Positions 24,611-33,168 of a DNA stretch of 64,000 nt are shown here, piece after piece. Positions within the stretch are counted from its first letter, which is position 1; each line of letters starts with the position of its first letter. The position numbers and the translations under genes were made by a program. This DNA comes from an uncultured Clostridia bacterium (GTDB taxonomy: Bacteria > Bacillota > Clostridia > UBA1381): positions 18,367 to 82,366 of the forward strand of contig CAKSDE010000013.1 of the NCBI GenBank assembly GCA_934444735.1, given 5' to 3'. A model generated the notes under the pieces. That model did not search any database and had not been told where the DNA came from. It saw only the letters and a program-made list of their open reading frames with translations.

Positions 24611-26167
24611 ATGAAGAAGAAAAGCATTATCATTCTTGCTCTTATGATCGTACTGTCGATTCTTCTCAATTACTTTGTATTCTTCGGCATAAACATTGCC
24701 GGGTTCAAGTATGACAGTTTGTTCGGCACAGATATCTTCGGTAAAAATGAAACTGCATTGACAGATACAACGTCAGCAGACACAACCGACGGTGAGAACA
24801 AGGAAAATGCAGATGCCGCTGCCACAGGTGAGGAGACAGCGACAGACGAAACAACAGCAGATGAAACTGCAGATCAGGCTGATACGTCAGATGATCAGGC
24901 ATCGGCAGATTCAACCGATGCGGCCGCAGCAGACGACAGCACAGCTGCAGCGGACACAACAGCAGTAGCCGCTGCCGACACAGGCAGAATCAGAAAGGGT
25001 ATTGACTTGGCCGGCGGTTCGGTTATATCCTTTGAGGCAGACGCATCAACCTTCCCCGAGGGCAAGACGAGCGCAACCGAGGAGGATATGGACATAGTTG
25101 AAGCAATCTTCAACACACGTCTGCAGGCAGCAGGTTATACAGAGGCAAGAATCAGCAGAGGCGAGCTCGGTCAGATTACCGTTGAAATCCCGTCTGTTTT
25201 TGAAACGGACAAGGCTGCGGAACTTTTGGGATCAGCCGCTGTTCTTACATTCGTAAATGCATCGGGCGAAACCGTTTTAAACGGTGAAGATGTAAAAGAC
25301 GCTCAGTATAAATACGGACAGACAAGCCAAAACGGCGCGTCGGAGGCTTATGTTGAGCTGACACTTACAAAAGAAGCGGTAACAAAGTTTGCCGAGGCTA
25401 CAAAAGCGGCAGCAGCTGCGGCCGACGGTCAGAACTATATCGCTATCATGATGGATAACAACATCGTTTCCGCGCCGCGTGTAAGCAGCGAGATCAATTC
25501 GGAAACATGTATCATTTCGGGTGATTTCACAACCGAAACAGCAAGAGATCTTGCAAACCAGATCAAGTCGGGCGCACTGCCTTTCAGCATGAAGATTATA
25601 TCTCAGGATACAATCGGCGCCGAGCTTGGAAAAGACGCTTTGCCGCTCTCACTTTTGGCAGCAGGTCTGGGTATTCTGCTCGTTATGATATTCATGGTCG
25701 TTATGTACAGAATCCCCGGTCTTATAGCTGACCTTGCGCTTTCTTTCTACATTGCTATCATGGCATGGATTTTGAGCATATTCAGAATAAACTTAAGTCT
25801 TTCGGGTATCGCCGGTATCGTTCTTTCGATAGGTATGGCGGTTGATGCGAACGTAATCATATTCGAGAGAATGAAGGAAGAGATGAACCTCGGAAAGACA
25901 ATAAAAGCGTCTGTTGATTCGGGCTTTAAGAAGGCTTTCTCGGCAATTCTCGACTCTAACGTTACAACAATCATCACCTGCGTTGTACTGTACTTATCGG
26001 GTATCGGCACAATCAGAGGATTTGCGGTAACACTTGGTATCGGTGTCGTTGCAAGTATGTTCACCGCTATCACAATCACAAAGTTCCTCTTAAAGCAGGT
26101 TGTTAATTTGAATATCAAAAACCGCGGATTAATCTGCAAACAAAAGAAGAAGGAGGCGGCAGAATAA
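24611..26167 (+). CDS. secD: Protein translocase subunit SecD
   Basis: A 518-residue SecD counted from the ATG at 24611, which has AAAGGA upstream; the longer frame lies over the promoter. Membrane span 1 (about 5-27) is followed by the periplasm-type P1 domain starting at 'RIRKGIDLAGGSV' and five C-terminal spans with 'SIGMAVDANVIIFERMKEEM'. SecD with SecF pulls exported proteins across the membrane using the ion gradient. Unusual is a Thr/Ala/Asp/Glu-rich, low-complexity stretch of about 80 residues (45-123) between span 1 and P1. It overlaps secF by one base. Confidence 0.96.
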   Translation: MKKKSIIILALMIVLSILLNYFVFFGINIAGFKYDSLFGTDIFGKNETALTDTTSADTTDGENKENADAAATGEETATDETTADETADQADTSDDQASADSTDAAAADDSTAAADTTAVAAADTGRIRKGIDLAGGSVISFEADASTFPEGKTSATEEDMDIVEAIFNTRLQAAGYTEARISRGELGQITVEIPSVFETDKAAELLGSAAVLTFVNASGETVLNGEDVKDAQYKYGQTSQNGASEAYVELTLTKEAVTKFAEATKAAAAAADGQNYIAIMMDNNIVSAPRVSSEINSETCIISGDFTTETARDLANQIKSGALPFSMKIISQDTIGAELGKDALPLSLLAAGLGILLVMIFMVVMYRIPGLIADLALSFYIAIMAWILSIFRINLSLSGIAGIVLSIGMAVDANVIIFERMKEEMNLGKTIKASVDSGFKKAFSAILDSNVTTIITCVVLYLSGIGTIRGFAVTLGIGVVASMFTAITITKFLLKQVVNLNIKNRGLICKQKKKEAAE

Positions 26168-27060
26168 TGAAAATGGATATAGTAAAGAATAAAATTAAAT
26201 TTCTTATATTACCTGCTGTTGTCATTCTTCTGGGTATTATAATGTTCTTCGTAAGAGGCGGATTTAACTACGATATCGAATTTATGGGCGGTATCAAGAT
26301 GCAGATCGCTTGGGATAATGCGGCTCCGACAGATGAAGTAAGAGCATATCTCGAAGAAGAAACAAAGATAACACCGTTAATCGTTCAGACGACAAATACA
26401 GGTATCAGTATTAAAACAAAGCCGATTGAGGAAGAACAGAAGAACACAATCTTCAACGCACTCAAGGAAAAATATTCGCTTGACGATAACGCGCTGCTCT
26501 CAACAAGTTCGGCTTCGGCAAGTTTCGGTAATCAAATCCAGAGAAAAGCATTCATCTTTACTCTTATTGCAATACTCTGTATCTTAGCGTACATTGCAAT
26601 AAGATTTGAGTGGAGATCGGCTATCATGGCGGTTGTAGCACTTCTTTTGAGTATTCTCTCGATGATGTCGGTTTACACCGTAACATATATGCCATTGAAC
26701 ACAACATTTATCGCGGCTATGCTGACCGTTGTCGGTTATTCGATCAACAATACAATCGTTGTATTTGACCGTATCCGTGAAAATATGAAGGGCTTTAACG
26801 TTAAGAAGGGCCATACCGCATCGCTTATAGTGGACAGAAGTATCAAAGAGAGTATGGGACGTACAATCAATACGACCATTACAACCCTCATAACAATTGT
26901 ACTTCTCTACATCATCGGCGTTACGGCAGTTAAAGAATTTGCATTCCCGCTGATCGTCGGCATCATTGCCGGTGCATATAATTCAATCTTTATCGCAAGT
27001 CCGTTCTGGGCAAGCTGGAAAGATGCTGAATTGGAAGCAAAGAAGAATACAAAGAAATAA
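26167..27060 (+). CDS. secF: Protein translocase subunit SecF
   Basis: A 297-residue SecF with N-terminal membrane span, short external domain starting at 'YDIEFMGGIKMQIAW', and five more spans with 'VVGYSINNTIVVFDRIREN', the family signature. It overlaps the secD stop codon (TAATG), so the pair is coupled and acts in one complex with SecYEG. A strong terminator follows. Confidence 0.96.
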   Translation: MKMDIVKNKIKFLILPAVVILLGIIMFFVRGGFNYDIEFMGGIKMQIAWDNAAPTDEVRAYLEEETKITPLIVQTTNTGISIKTKPIEEEQKNTIFNALKEKYSLDDNALLSTSSASASFGNQIQRKAFIFTLIAILCILAYIAIRFEWRSAIMAVVALLLSILSMMSVYTVTYMPLNTTFIAAMLTVVGYSINNTIVVFDRIRENMKGFNVKKGHTASLIVDRSIKESMGRTINTTITTLITIVLLYIIGVTAVKEFAFPLIVGIIAGAYNSIFIASPFWASWKDAELEAKKNTKK

Positions 27061-27072
27061 ATTTGTCTAAAG

Positions 27073-27116
27073 AAGGGTTGGGCGCAGAATTAGTTCATTC
27101 TGCACTCGCCCTTTTT
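27073..27116 (+). terminator. secDF terminator
   Basis: GGGCGCAGAAT pairs with ATTCTGC-(A)-CTCGCCC, followed by T5. Confidence 0.85.
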
Positions 27117-27232
27117 GCATTTTTCCGGTATCTGAAATTATAGAAATTTTATACAAAATTATATAGACATTAAAAAGGGAATGTGATAACATCTAAAATA
27201 GAAAAACCAATAGATTAAAGGAGTGGAGATGA

Positions 27233-29008
27233 ATGCATTTGATACCGCAGGTTCAAAAACGCGAGGAATTTTCCGATGCGTTTGAGTTTGAGTCGTTTTT
27301 TGCCAACGCGCCGGAAATCCCGGTTGATTACATAAAGACCTTTTCGGAGTTTAAAAAAGACGGTGTAAGGATAGAATTTAAAAAGGACGAAAGCTTGCAA
27401 GATGAGGAGTATTTTCTGGAGCTTTCGGATATTATTACAATCACGGCAAAAGGAGCGGAAGGTGCATTTCGTGCGTGTACCACGCTAAAGCAGCTTGCCG
27501 CGGACGAAAACCTTAAAAAGCAGAAGATTCACGATTTTCCAGATATAAAAAACAGAGGCGTTATGATTGACATAAGCCGCGGCAAGATACCTAAGCTTGA
27601 GGTGCTGCTTAAGATGGCGGAAATATTGAGCGATCTAAAATATAATCAGATACAGCTCTATATTGACGGGCCGTTTTTCGGGTTTGCGCATTTTGAAAAA
27701 TACTGCAAAGATGTGCTGACTATCGAAGATTTAAAAATATTTAAGGATTTCTGCGATAAGCATTTTATAAAGCTTGTGCCGAATCAGAATGCGTTCGGGC
27801 ATATGGAAAAGTGGCTCAAAAAGCCCGAGCTGGCGCATTTGGGGATAGAATGCGGCGAGGATAAACAAATGGATACGCTCAATCCTTTGGATAAAGCGTC
27901 GCTTGATTTTATCGATACGCTTTTTGCCGACTCTCTCCCGTATTTCGATGAACCGCTTATCAATATCGGTATGGACGAAACCTGGTCGCTCGGTATGGGG
28001 CAGACAAAGGAGATTTGCGAAAAAGAGGGCAAGGGAAAGGTTTATGTTGATTATCTGAATAAGGTGATTAAGCTTGCAAATGAGAAATATCATAAAACCC
28101 CGATGTTCTGGGACGACATTGCACTAAACCATTCCGAGCTTTTGGACAGAGTTGATAAAAACTGCATAGTTATGGACTGGAATTATGAGTCGGAGGCGCC
28201 GTTTAATGAGCGGGCGCGGCTTTTAAATGAACTGGGACTGAAATTTTATGCCTGCCCGGGAACCTCCACATGGGGGAGCTTTACCGGCAGATTTGATAAT
28301 ATGATCAATAATCAGGAGAGTGCCGCAAAAGCTGCAATCGAATTCGGGGGAGAAGGGTATCTTCTGACCGACTGGGGCGACGGCGGTAATCCGCAGTTCT
28401 TCCCGATGAGCATTATGCCGTATATTTTCGGTGCTTGCTGTGCATGGAACTATGAGAAAAAGCCGGAAAAGCTGCACAGCTACGTTTCGTACGATAAAGA
28501 GGTAATGATCTTAAAACGCTGTGAGGAGTATGCGGATAAGTTCATTTTCGGGCAAAAGGGTGTCGGGCGAATCCTGCATAAAATGGCGAATTACTATCTT
28601 TTGGAGAATCAGAACCGATTTAACGGAACGTATGTCTGGGCGGATTCCGAGGCTTGGTGCAAAGACGAGATACCCGACAATGAGTGGCTCAAGCCGTATC
28701 TGGACATACCGACAATCCGCAGCATCATACGCTACATGAGCGATATAAAAGCGGAAATCGCGGCACTTCCCGAAAATACACCGTATATAGACGAGATAAG
28801 CTGCAATTGCGATGAGGTGATACTCTTTGCAGGGTTTATAGAATCGTCACTGCAAAAGACGGGAAAGACTTTCAAAAATGATGCATTAAAATCCGACTTG
28901 GAGACGTTTAAAAAGGAATTTGTGCGTCTTTGGAATACTAAAAATCATAAAACAGGCTCGGAAATCTTTATCGCAAGGATTGACGGTATGCTGAAATGCA
29001 TGGAGTAA
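27233..29008 (+). CDS. GH20-family beta-N-acetylhexosaminidase-like protein
   Basis: A 591-residue protein with an N-terminal GH20b-like domain (about 1-100) and a TIM barrel that opens with 'DIKNRGVMIDISRGKIPKLE' and carries the Asp-Glu catalytic pair in 'NIGMDETWSLG' near residue 247. There is no signal peptide, so it acts in the cytoplasm on imported sugars. GH20 enzymes remove terminal N-acetylhexosamine. AAAGGAGTGGAG precedes the ATG. No transporter lies next to it; an intrinsic terminator follows. Confidence 0.85.
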   Translation: MHLIPQVQKREEFSDAFEFESFFANAPEIPVDYIKTFSEFKKDGVRIEFKKDESLQDEEYFLELSDIITITAKGAEGAFRACTTLKQLAADENLKKQKIHDFPDIKNRGVMIDISRGKIPKLEVLLKMAEILSDLKYNQIQLYIDGPFFGFAHFEKYCKDVLTIEDLKIFKDFCDKHFIKLVPNQNAFGHMEKWLKKPELAHLGIECGEDKQMDTLNPLDKASLDFIDTLFADSLPYFDEPLINIGMDETWSLGMGQTKEICEKEGKGKVYVDYLNKVIKLANEKYHKTPMFWDDIALNHSELLDRVDKNCIVMDWNYESEAPFNERARLLNELGLKFYACPGTSTWGSFTGRFDNMINNQESAAKAAIEFGGEGYLLTDWGDGGNPQFFPMSIMPYIFGACCAWNYEKKPEKLHSYVSYDKEVMILKRCEEYADKFIFGQKGVGRILHKMANYYLLENQNRFNGTYVWADSEAWCKDEIPDNEWLKPYLDIPTIRSIIRYMSDIKAEIAALPENTPYIDEISCNCDEVILFAGFIESSLQKTGKTFKNDALKSDLETFKKEFVRLWNTKNHKTGSEIFIARIDGMLKCME

Positions 29009-29028
29009 AAAATACCCCTTAAATATGC

Positions 29029-29060
29029 AAAAAACCCCCGTAAGTTTTGCGGGGGTTTTT
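29029..29060 (+). terminator. Terminator after the GH20 gene
   Basis: AAAAAACCCCCG / CGGGGGTTTTT hairpin with T5; the rhaA promoter begins 2 bases later. Confidence 0.88.
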
Positions 29061-29061
29061 A

Positions 29062-29090
29062 TTGACAAAAGGGAAGATGTAGGGTATTAT
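29062..29090 (+). promoter_or_regulatory. rhaA promoter
   Basis: TTGACA (29062-29067), 17 bases, TATTAT (29085-29090). It implies a leader of about 190 bases, nearly all of which is repeat element R2. Confidence 0.72.
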
Positions 29091-29103
29091 TAAATCATGA
29101 GGC

Positions 29104-29248
29104 GCAGAAAAATGCACAGACCGCATAAAGCCGATTTTAAGCCTTTTTATAAAAAGAGATTGCTTTATGCTATGAACAAGCTTCACCGCTTGACGTACCT
29201 TTGTATGCCGTCGGGTTCGGTTTGTCCGTTCTGCACTATTTTTTCTGC
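29104..29248 (+). repeat. Dispersed two-hairpin element, copy R2, in the rhaA leader
   Basis: Outer arms GCAGAAAAAT and ATTTTTTCTGC; hairpin 1 arms GCATAAAGC (29123-29131) and GCTTTATGC (29162-29170); core GTAC-N6-GTATGCCGTCGGG; tail TCCGTTCTGCACTATTTTTTC. The 16 bases after the outer 5' arm are nearly identical to copy R5. It would be transcribed in sense within the rhaA leader. Confidence 0.7.
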
Positions 29249-29286
29249 ACCACAAATGAGAACATAAAGAAGGGAATGAAAATAAT

Positions 29287-30531
29287 ATGAGTTATGAAGA
29301 GGCAAAGAAAAAATATGCGAAAATCGGAGTTGATACCGATAAAGCGATTGAGATTTTAAAGGACGTGCCGATTTCGCTGCACTGCTGGCAGGGCGATGAC
29401 GTTACCGGCTTTGACAATGACGGACCGCTAACCGGCGGCATACAGACCACCGGCAATTATCCGGGAAAAGCGAGAACACCGGAGCAGCTTATGGAGGATA
29501 TGGATAAGGCGATGAGCCTGATGCCGGGAAAGAAAAAGCTGAATCTGCACGCGTGCTATGCGATTTTCGAGGACGGCGAGTTTGCCGACAGAGATAAATT
29601 GGAGCCTAAGCACTTTAAAAAGTGGGTGGAATTTGCAAAGGCGAGAAATATGGGTATTGATTTTAACCCGACCTTTTTCTCGCATGACAAGGTAAAGGAC
29701 GGACTTACCCTTTCGAGTCCCGATGAGGAAACGAGAAAGTTTTGGGTTGATCACGGAAAGGCGTGCATAAGAATATCGGAATATTTTGCTAAAGAAACCG
29801 GTATACCGTGCGTTATGAATATCTGGACGGGTGACGGATTTAAGGATATTCCGGCGGACAGAATGGGACCGAGAATGCTTTATAAAAAATCAATTGAGGA
29901 AATTATAGCAGAACCGCATGACGAAAACCTTGTAAAACCGTGCGTTGAATCGAAGGTATTCGGAGTGGGTGTTGAGAGCTATACTGCCGGTTCTGCGGAA
30001 TTTGCGCTTTCTTTTGCGGCATTTTGCAAAGGCTGTCTGCCGCTTATGGATAACGGTCATTATCACCCGACAGAGGTGGTATCGGATAAGATTCCGGCGC
30101 TTTTGTGCTTCTATCCCGAAATCGCGCTGCATATTACGCGCCCGGTGCGCTGGGACAGCGACCATGTAGTGCTGTTCGATGATGAAACGCGCGAGATGGC
30201 AAAGGAGATTGTGCGCAATGACGCTTTGGGAAGAGTTTATATGGCGCTTGACTATTTTGACGCGAGCATCAACAGAATTGCCGCATGGGTAACGGGATTC
30301 AGGAGCTGGCAGAAAGCGCTTTTGTACGCATTGTGCCTGCCGAACGAAGAACTTAAAAAATTGCAGGACGAGAGCAGATTCACCGAGCTTTTGGTTAAGC
30401 AAGAGGAAATGAAAACATATCCGTTCGGCGAAATCTGGGAAAAATACTGCGAGGAAAACGGTGTTAGTGCGGATCTTAGCTGGCTTGACGATATTAAAAA
30501 GTATGAAAAAGACGTACTTTTAAAAAGATAG
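29287..30531 (+). CDS. rhaA: L-rhamnose isomerase
   Basis: A 414-residue protein matching L-rhamnose isomerase along its whole length ('YEEAKKKYAKIGVDTDKAIE', 'SLHCWQGDDVTGFD', 'MNIWTGDGFKD', 'LDYFDASINRIAAW'). It converts L-rhamnose to L-rhamnulose with Mn2+/Zn2+ held by His, Asp and Glu residues of the barrel. AAGGGAATG precedes the ATG. The kinase and aldolase partners (rhaB, rhaD) are not in the window, so it stands alone here. Confidence 0.95.
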   Translation: MSYEEAKKKYAKIGVDTDKAIEILKDVPISLHCWQGDDVTGFDNDGPLTGGIQTTGNYPGKARTPEQLMEDMDKAMSLMPGKKKLNLHACYAIFEDGEFADRDKLEPKHFKKWVEFAKARNMGIDFNPTFFSHDKVKDGLTLSSPDEETRKFWVDHGKACIRISEYFAKETGIPCVMNIWTGDGFKDIPADRMGPRMLYKKSIEEIIAEPHDENLVKPCVESKVFGVGVESYTAGSAEFALSFAAFCKGCLPLMDNGHYHPTEVVSDKIPALLCFYPEIALHITRPVRWDSDHVVLFDDETREMAKEIVRNDALGRVYMALDYFDASINRIAAWVTGFRSWQKALLYALCLPNEELKKLQDESRFTELLVKQEEMKTYPFGEIWEKYCEENGVSADLSWLDDIKKYEKDVLLKR

Positions 30532-30606
30532 GAAAAATATTCGGAAACGGACAAACCGAACCCGACGGCACGCGCGTGTACTTTACCGGGTTCGGTTTGT
30601 TTTTAA
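30531..30606 (-). repeat. Dispersed two-hairpin element, copy R3, after rhaA
   Basis: ACAAACCGAACCCG (30551-30564) pairs perfectly with CGGGTTCGGTTTGT (30587-30600). Read on the minus strand it has the family core (GTAC...GCCGTC) and tail (TCCGTTTCCGAATATTTTTCC). On the plus strand the hairpin ends in T5 and can terminate rhaA. 30607-30708 shows nothing further. Confidence 0.72.
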
Positions 30607-30708
30607 CCAAAACAGTTATTTTATTTACCCTTTTGCGTTCGGGATTTTTTATATTATTCCCTTTTAATGTTCCTTTTTTTACATTCTTATTACAAAACCG
30701 AAAAAGAC

Positions 30709-30737
30709 TTGACTTTTGCTCCGTAAATGGATATACT
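30709..30737 (+). promoter_or_regulatory. Promoter of the ABC exporter gene
   Basis: TTGACT, 17 bases, TATACT on the plus strand (-10 at about 30732-30737), about 50 bases before the start codon. Confidence 0.7.
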
Positions 30738-30784
30738 GCAAACGAACACTAAAAATTGAAATTCATAGGGAGGGCTTAATCACT

Positions 30785-32566
30785 ATGAAAAAGAAAGAAG
30801 AAAACAAATTTAACTTTTGGCATTCGATGTATCCGTACATCAAGCAGTACAGGAAAAAACTTGTGACGACGGCATTGTGCTCGGTATTTGTGGGGGTGTG
30901 CGTTGCCTGTCAGCCGCTTATTATAAAATATATAGTAGATAACGGAATATCCAATTCCGCACTGAATGCAAAAGAAAAGCTTTCATTTGTTGGAGCTATG
31001 TGTATTGTGTATCTTGCGCTTTCGGTCGGAAGAATATTCATGTGGCGAGTAGGTTTTAAGCGAATGATAGAATCCTTGGAGGGTTCCTTATTCAATCTGC
31101 GATCGCATTTTTTCAGACATGTTCAGCATATGTGTATGCGGTTTTACAATAAGGTGTCGGTGGGCGAGCTTTTTAACTGTATAATGGGTTCGCCGATTAT
31201 AAATATCAAGACGTACATACATCAGATGTTTCAGACGGTGCCGTATCAGGCGGTGTCTTTGGCAATATCGGTGACGGCTTTAATGAGCTATGATTGGCTC
31301 TTGACGGTTGTCATGATTGCAACGGCATTTGCGATGGCGTGCATAAACCATGTATCGCGTAAAAAAATACGCCTGGTTTCTTCGGACTATATCCGCACCG
31401 AGGCAGAGGCGAGCAAATATCTGAACGATACTCTGCACGGAATGGACGCGATAAAGATTTACTCGATCGAATCGGATACTTTTAAGACATTTCAGCATTT
31501 TATAAATGAGATGTATAAAAAGGGAGTGTCCGCAACGTTTACACAGGCAATGGAGAGCTTTAAGCCTGAGCTTGTGCAGTATATCGGAACGGCGGTTGTC
31601 TATATTGTAGGCGCATTTTCCTGCATATACCGCGGTATGTCGGTGGGTACGCTTTATGCATTCTTGTCAAGTATGGGAAGTATTCTTGCGATATTGATTT
31701 CGTGGCTGAATATCGGACTCCAAAAGAGCAGCGCGGAGTCGGGATTGGAGAAAATCGTACAGATTTTGGATCAGCACAGCTCAACTCCCGAAAAAGAGGA
31801 GCAGCGCCAGAGAGATGTATCGGTTGAACGCGACAGCGCAATAAATAACGGCAAGCCGTGTATAGAATTTAAAGATGTTTGCTTCGGCTATGATAACCGC
31901 GATATTTTCAAGCATTTTAACTGCAAAATACGCTATAATGAAAGTGTTGCACTGGTTGGCTCGTCAGGCAGCGGTAAGAGTACGCTTACCAAGCTTGCGA
32001 TGCGTCTTTATGATGTATCCGAGGGCGAGGTTTTGGTGCACGGCAGAAATGTTAAAGATTACAGTATGCATGATCTGCGTGTTTCGTTCGGTGTTGTGCC
32101 GCAGAATCCGTTTATATTCTACGGCTCTATCTGGGATAATGTGAAGATTGCACGGCCTGACGCGACAAATAAGGATGTCATTAAGGCGATGGAGATCGCG
32201 CACGTACATGAATTTGTGAATGAGATGCAAAACGGCTGGAATACCGTTGTCGGTGACGGCGGAGTTAATCTCTCGGGCGGACAGATGCAGAGAATCGCCA
32301 TAGCGCGTGCCGTTTTGGGAAATCCCGATATACTTATCTTTGACGAGGCGACATCGGCTCTTGATAATATCTCGGAAAAGCATATTCAGCAGGCGATGGA
32401 GGACTTGATGAAAACGCATACGATTATAATTGTTGCGCACCGCCTGTCCACTATCAAGAATGTTGATAGGATTATGGTATTCAAAGACGGCGAGGTCGTG
32501 GAGGAAGGTACATACGGCGAGCTTGAACATAAGGGCGGCGCATTTACCGAGCTGTTGAACAATTAA
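30785..32566 (+). CDS. ABC exporter, fused membrane and ATPase domains
   Basis: A 593-residue half-transporter of the MsbA/LmrA type, counted from the ATG at 30785 with AGGGAGG upstream. Six membrane spans fill residues 20-310. The ATPase domain has Walker A 'GSSGSGKST', signature 'LSGGQMQRIAIARAV', Walker B 'ILIFDEATSALD' and H-loop 'VAHRLSTIK'. It probably works as a homodimer, since no second half-transporter gene lies beside it. The substrate is unknown; family members export lipids, peptides or drugs. Confidence 0.93.
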   Translation: MKKKEENKFNFWHSMYPYIKQYRKKLVTTALCSVFVGVCVACQPLIIKYIVDNGISNSALNAKEKLSFVGAMCIVYLALSVGRIFMWRVGFKRMIESLEGSLFNLRSHFFRHVQHMCMRFYNKVSVGELFNCIMGSPIINIKTYIHQMFQTVPYQAVSLAISVTALMSYDWLLTVVMIATAFAMACINHVSRKKIRLVSSDYIRTEAEASKYLNDTLHGMDAIKIYSIESDTFKTFQHFINEMYKKGVSATFTQAMESFKPELVQYIGTAVVYIVGAFSCIYRGMSVGTLYAFLSSMGSILAILISWLNIGLQKSSAESGLEKIVQILDQHSSTPEKEEQRQRDVSVERDSAINNGKPCIEFKDVCFGYDNRDIFKHFNCKIRYNESVALVGSSGSGKSTLTKLAMRLYDVSEGEVLVHGRNVKDYSMHDLRVSFGVVPQNPFIFYGSIWDNVKIARPDATNKDVIKAMEIAHVHEFVNEMQNGWNTVVGDGGVNLSGGQMQRIAIARAVLGNPDILIFDEATSALDNISEKHIQQAMEDLMKTHTIIIVAHRLSTIKNVDRIMVFKDGEVVEEGTYGELEHKGGAFTELLNN

Positions 32567-32599
32567 AATAAAAAAACGGAAATAGTTAATGAAAAAATA

Positions 32600-32628
32600 T
32601 TGACAAAATTTCAAATACGAGATATAAT
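32600..32628 (+). promoter_or_regulatory. Promoter of the convergent antisense-like RNA of toxin locus A
   Basis: TTGACA (32600-32605), 17 bases, TATAAT (32623-32628), a full-consensus promoter aimed at the end of the small peptide gene. Confidence 0.82.
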
Positions 32629-32634
32629 ATTAAT

Positions 32635-32720
32635 AGAAAAAGGCAAGACCTCAAACGGTTATGCCAAATAGATTTTACTAAAAAATAACTCCTACTTGGG
32701 CGCGGGGGTTATTTTTTTAT
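32635..32720 (+). ncRNA. Candidate antitoxin RNA of toxin locus A
   Basis: From the predicted start to the shared terminator the RNA is about 85 bases long. GGCA (32641) and TGCC (32663) can close a hairpin whose loop exposes AAGACCUCA, complementary to UGAGGCUU of the toxin ribosome-site region with one bulged A. It overlaps the toxin transcript only at the terminator, as in the par (Fst) locus of pAD1. Function is inference. Confidence 0.55.
32680..32718. terminator. Bidirectional terminator shared by toxin A mRNA and its convergent RNA
   Basis: AAAAAATAACTCC pairs with GGGGTTATTTTTTT; both strands end in a U-tract. Confidence 0.82.
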
Positions 32721-32838
32721 GGTAATTACTAAAAGTAAAAGAATAATCATAAATGAGATTATGTATTCGTTATCCATAAGCCTCACCTCCCTTCGGCGGA
32801 GATGTAGGCATAGCCGCCCAGCTTTTGAACAAGTAATG
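32708..32838 (-). repeat. 131-bp repeat, copy A (toxin-bearing)
   Basis: The minus strand matches 47759-47889 over 131 bases with nine differences and no gaps. It starts at CATTACTTGTTCAAAAGC and ends at the toxin stop plus one base. Outside these limits the flanks differ. Confidence 0.92.
32709..32777 (-). CDS. 22-residue hydrophobic peptide, candidate type I toxin (copy A)
   Basis: The peptide starts MDNEYII and continues as a strongly hydrophobic segment ending in TIKK, the look of a small membrane-acting toxin. GGGAGGTGAGGCTT precedes the ATG. Its sequence is identical to copy B while the DNA differs at four silent positions. The stop codon of an upstream in-frame stretch (ending ...GGEAYG) overlaps the start as ATGGATAA. 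A consensus promoter 250 bases upstream, a 5' end hairpin and a convergent RNA complete the locus. It resembles the par/Fst and 'holin-like toxin' classes in layout, not clearly in sequence. Confidence 0.72.
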   Translation of the reverse strand: MDNEYIISFMIILLLLVITIKK

Positions 32839-33009
32839 TCGTTGAAAATAAAATTTCTGACAATCTTGCACAGGTGTTGTTTCCAAATGTAAGTTTGGAA
32901 TTTCACCGTAACTGTTTTTGTTCTTGCCTTTTGCTGACACGCAGAAATTTTCAATTTCGTATTGTGTCATAGCAGCAGTGTTCTGTGTTTTGGGTTTAAA
33001 ACACCGCAG

Positions 33010-33026
33010 ATCGGGATTGTCCCGAT
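33010..33026 (-). repeat. 5' end hairpin of the toxin A transcript
   Basis: ATCGGG and CCCGAT enclose five bases at the predicted transcript start. Such 5' stems stabilise type I toxin mRNAs. The leader between here and 32838 has an open frame of about 50 codons but no ribosome site, so I do not call it a gene. Confidence 0.6.
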
Positions 33027-33032
33027 GAGAAT

Positions 33033-33061
33033 ATTATACTCCAAATTTTAACAATTTTCAA
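33033..33061 (-). promoter_or_regulatory. Promoter of the toxin A mRNA
   Basis: Minus-strand TTGAAA (33056-33061), 17 bases, TATAAT (33033-33038). Confidence 0.78.
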
Positions 33062-33168
33062 GCATTTTTATGATTTTTATTTAAAATAATATGATTACAA
33101 TGTTAAAAAATAGCTGTAGCAAAATAAAATTATTTTACTACAGCTATTTTTGTTGCCATTAAAGTTTG

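Noticed and set aside
31964..32614. 216-codon minus-strand ORF over the ABC exporter
   Set aside because: It is antisense to the conserved ATPase domain and has no homology features.
32770..32970. 66-codon ORF upstream of toxin copy A ending in the toxin start
   Set aside because: It has no ribosome site and only its last 20 codons are shared with copy B; it is better seen as the toxin mRNA leader.
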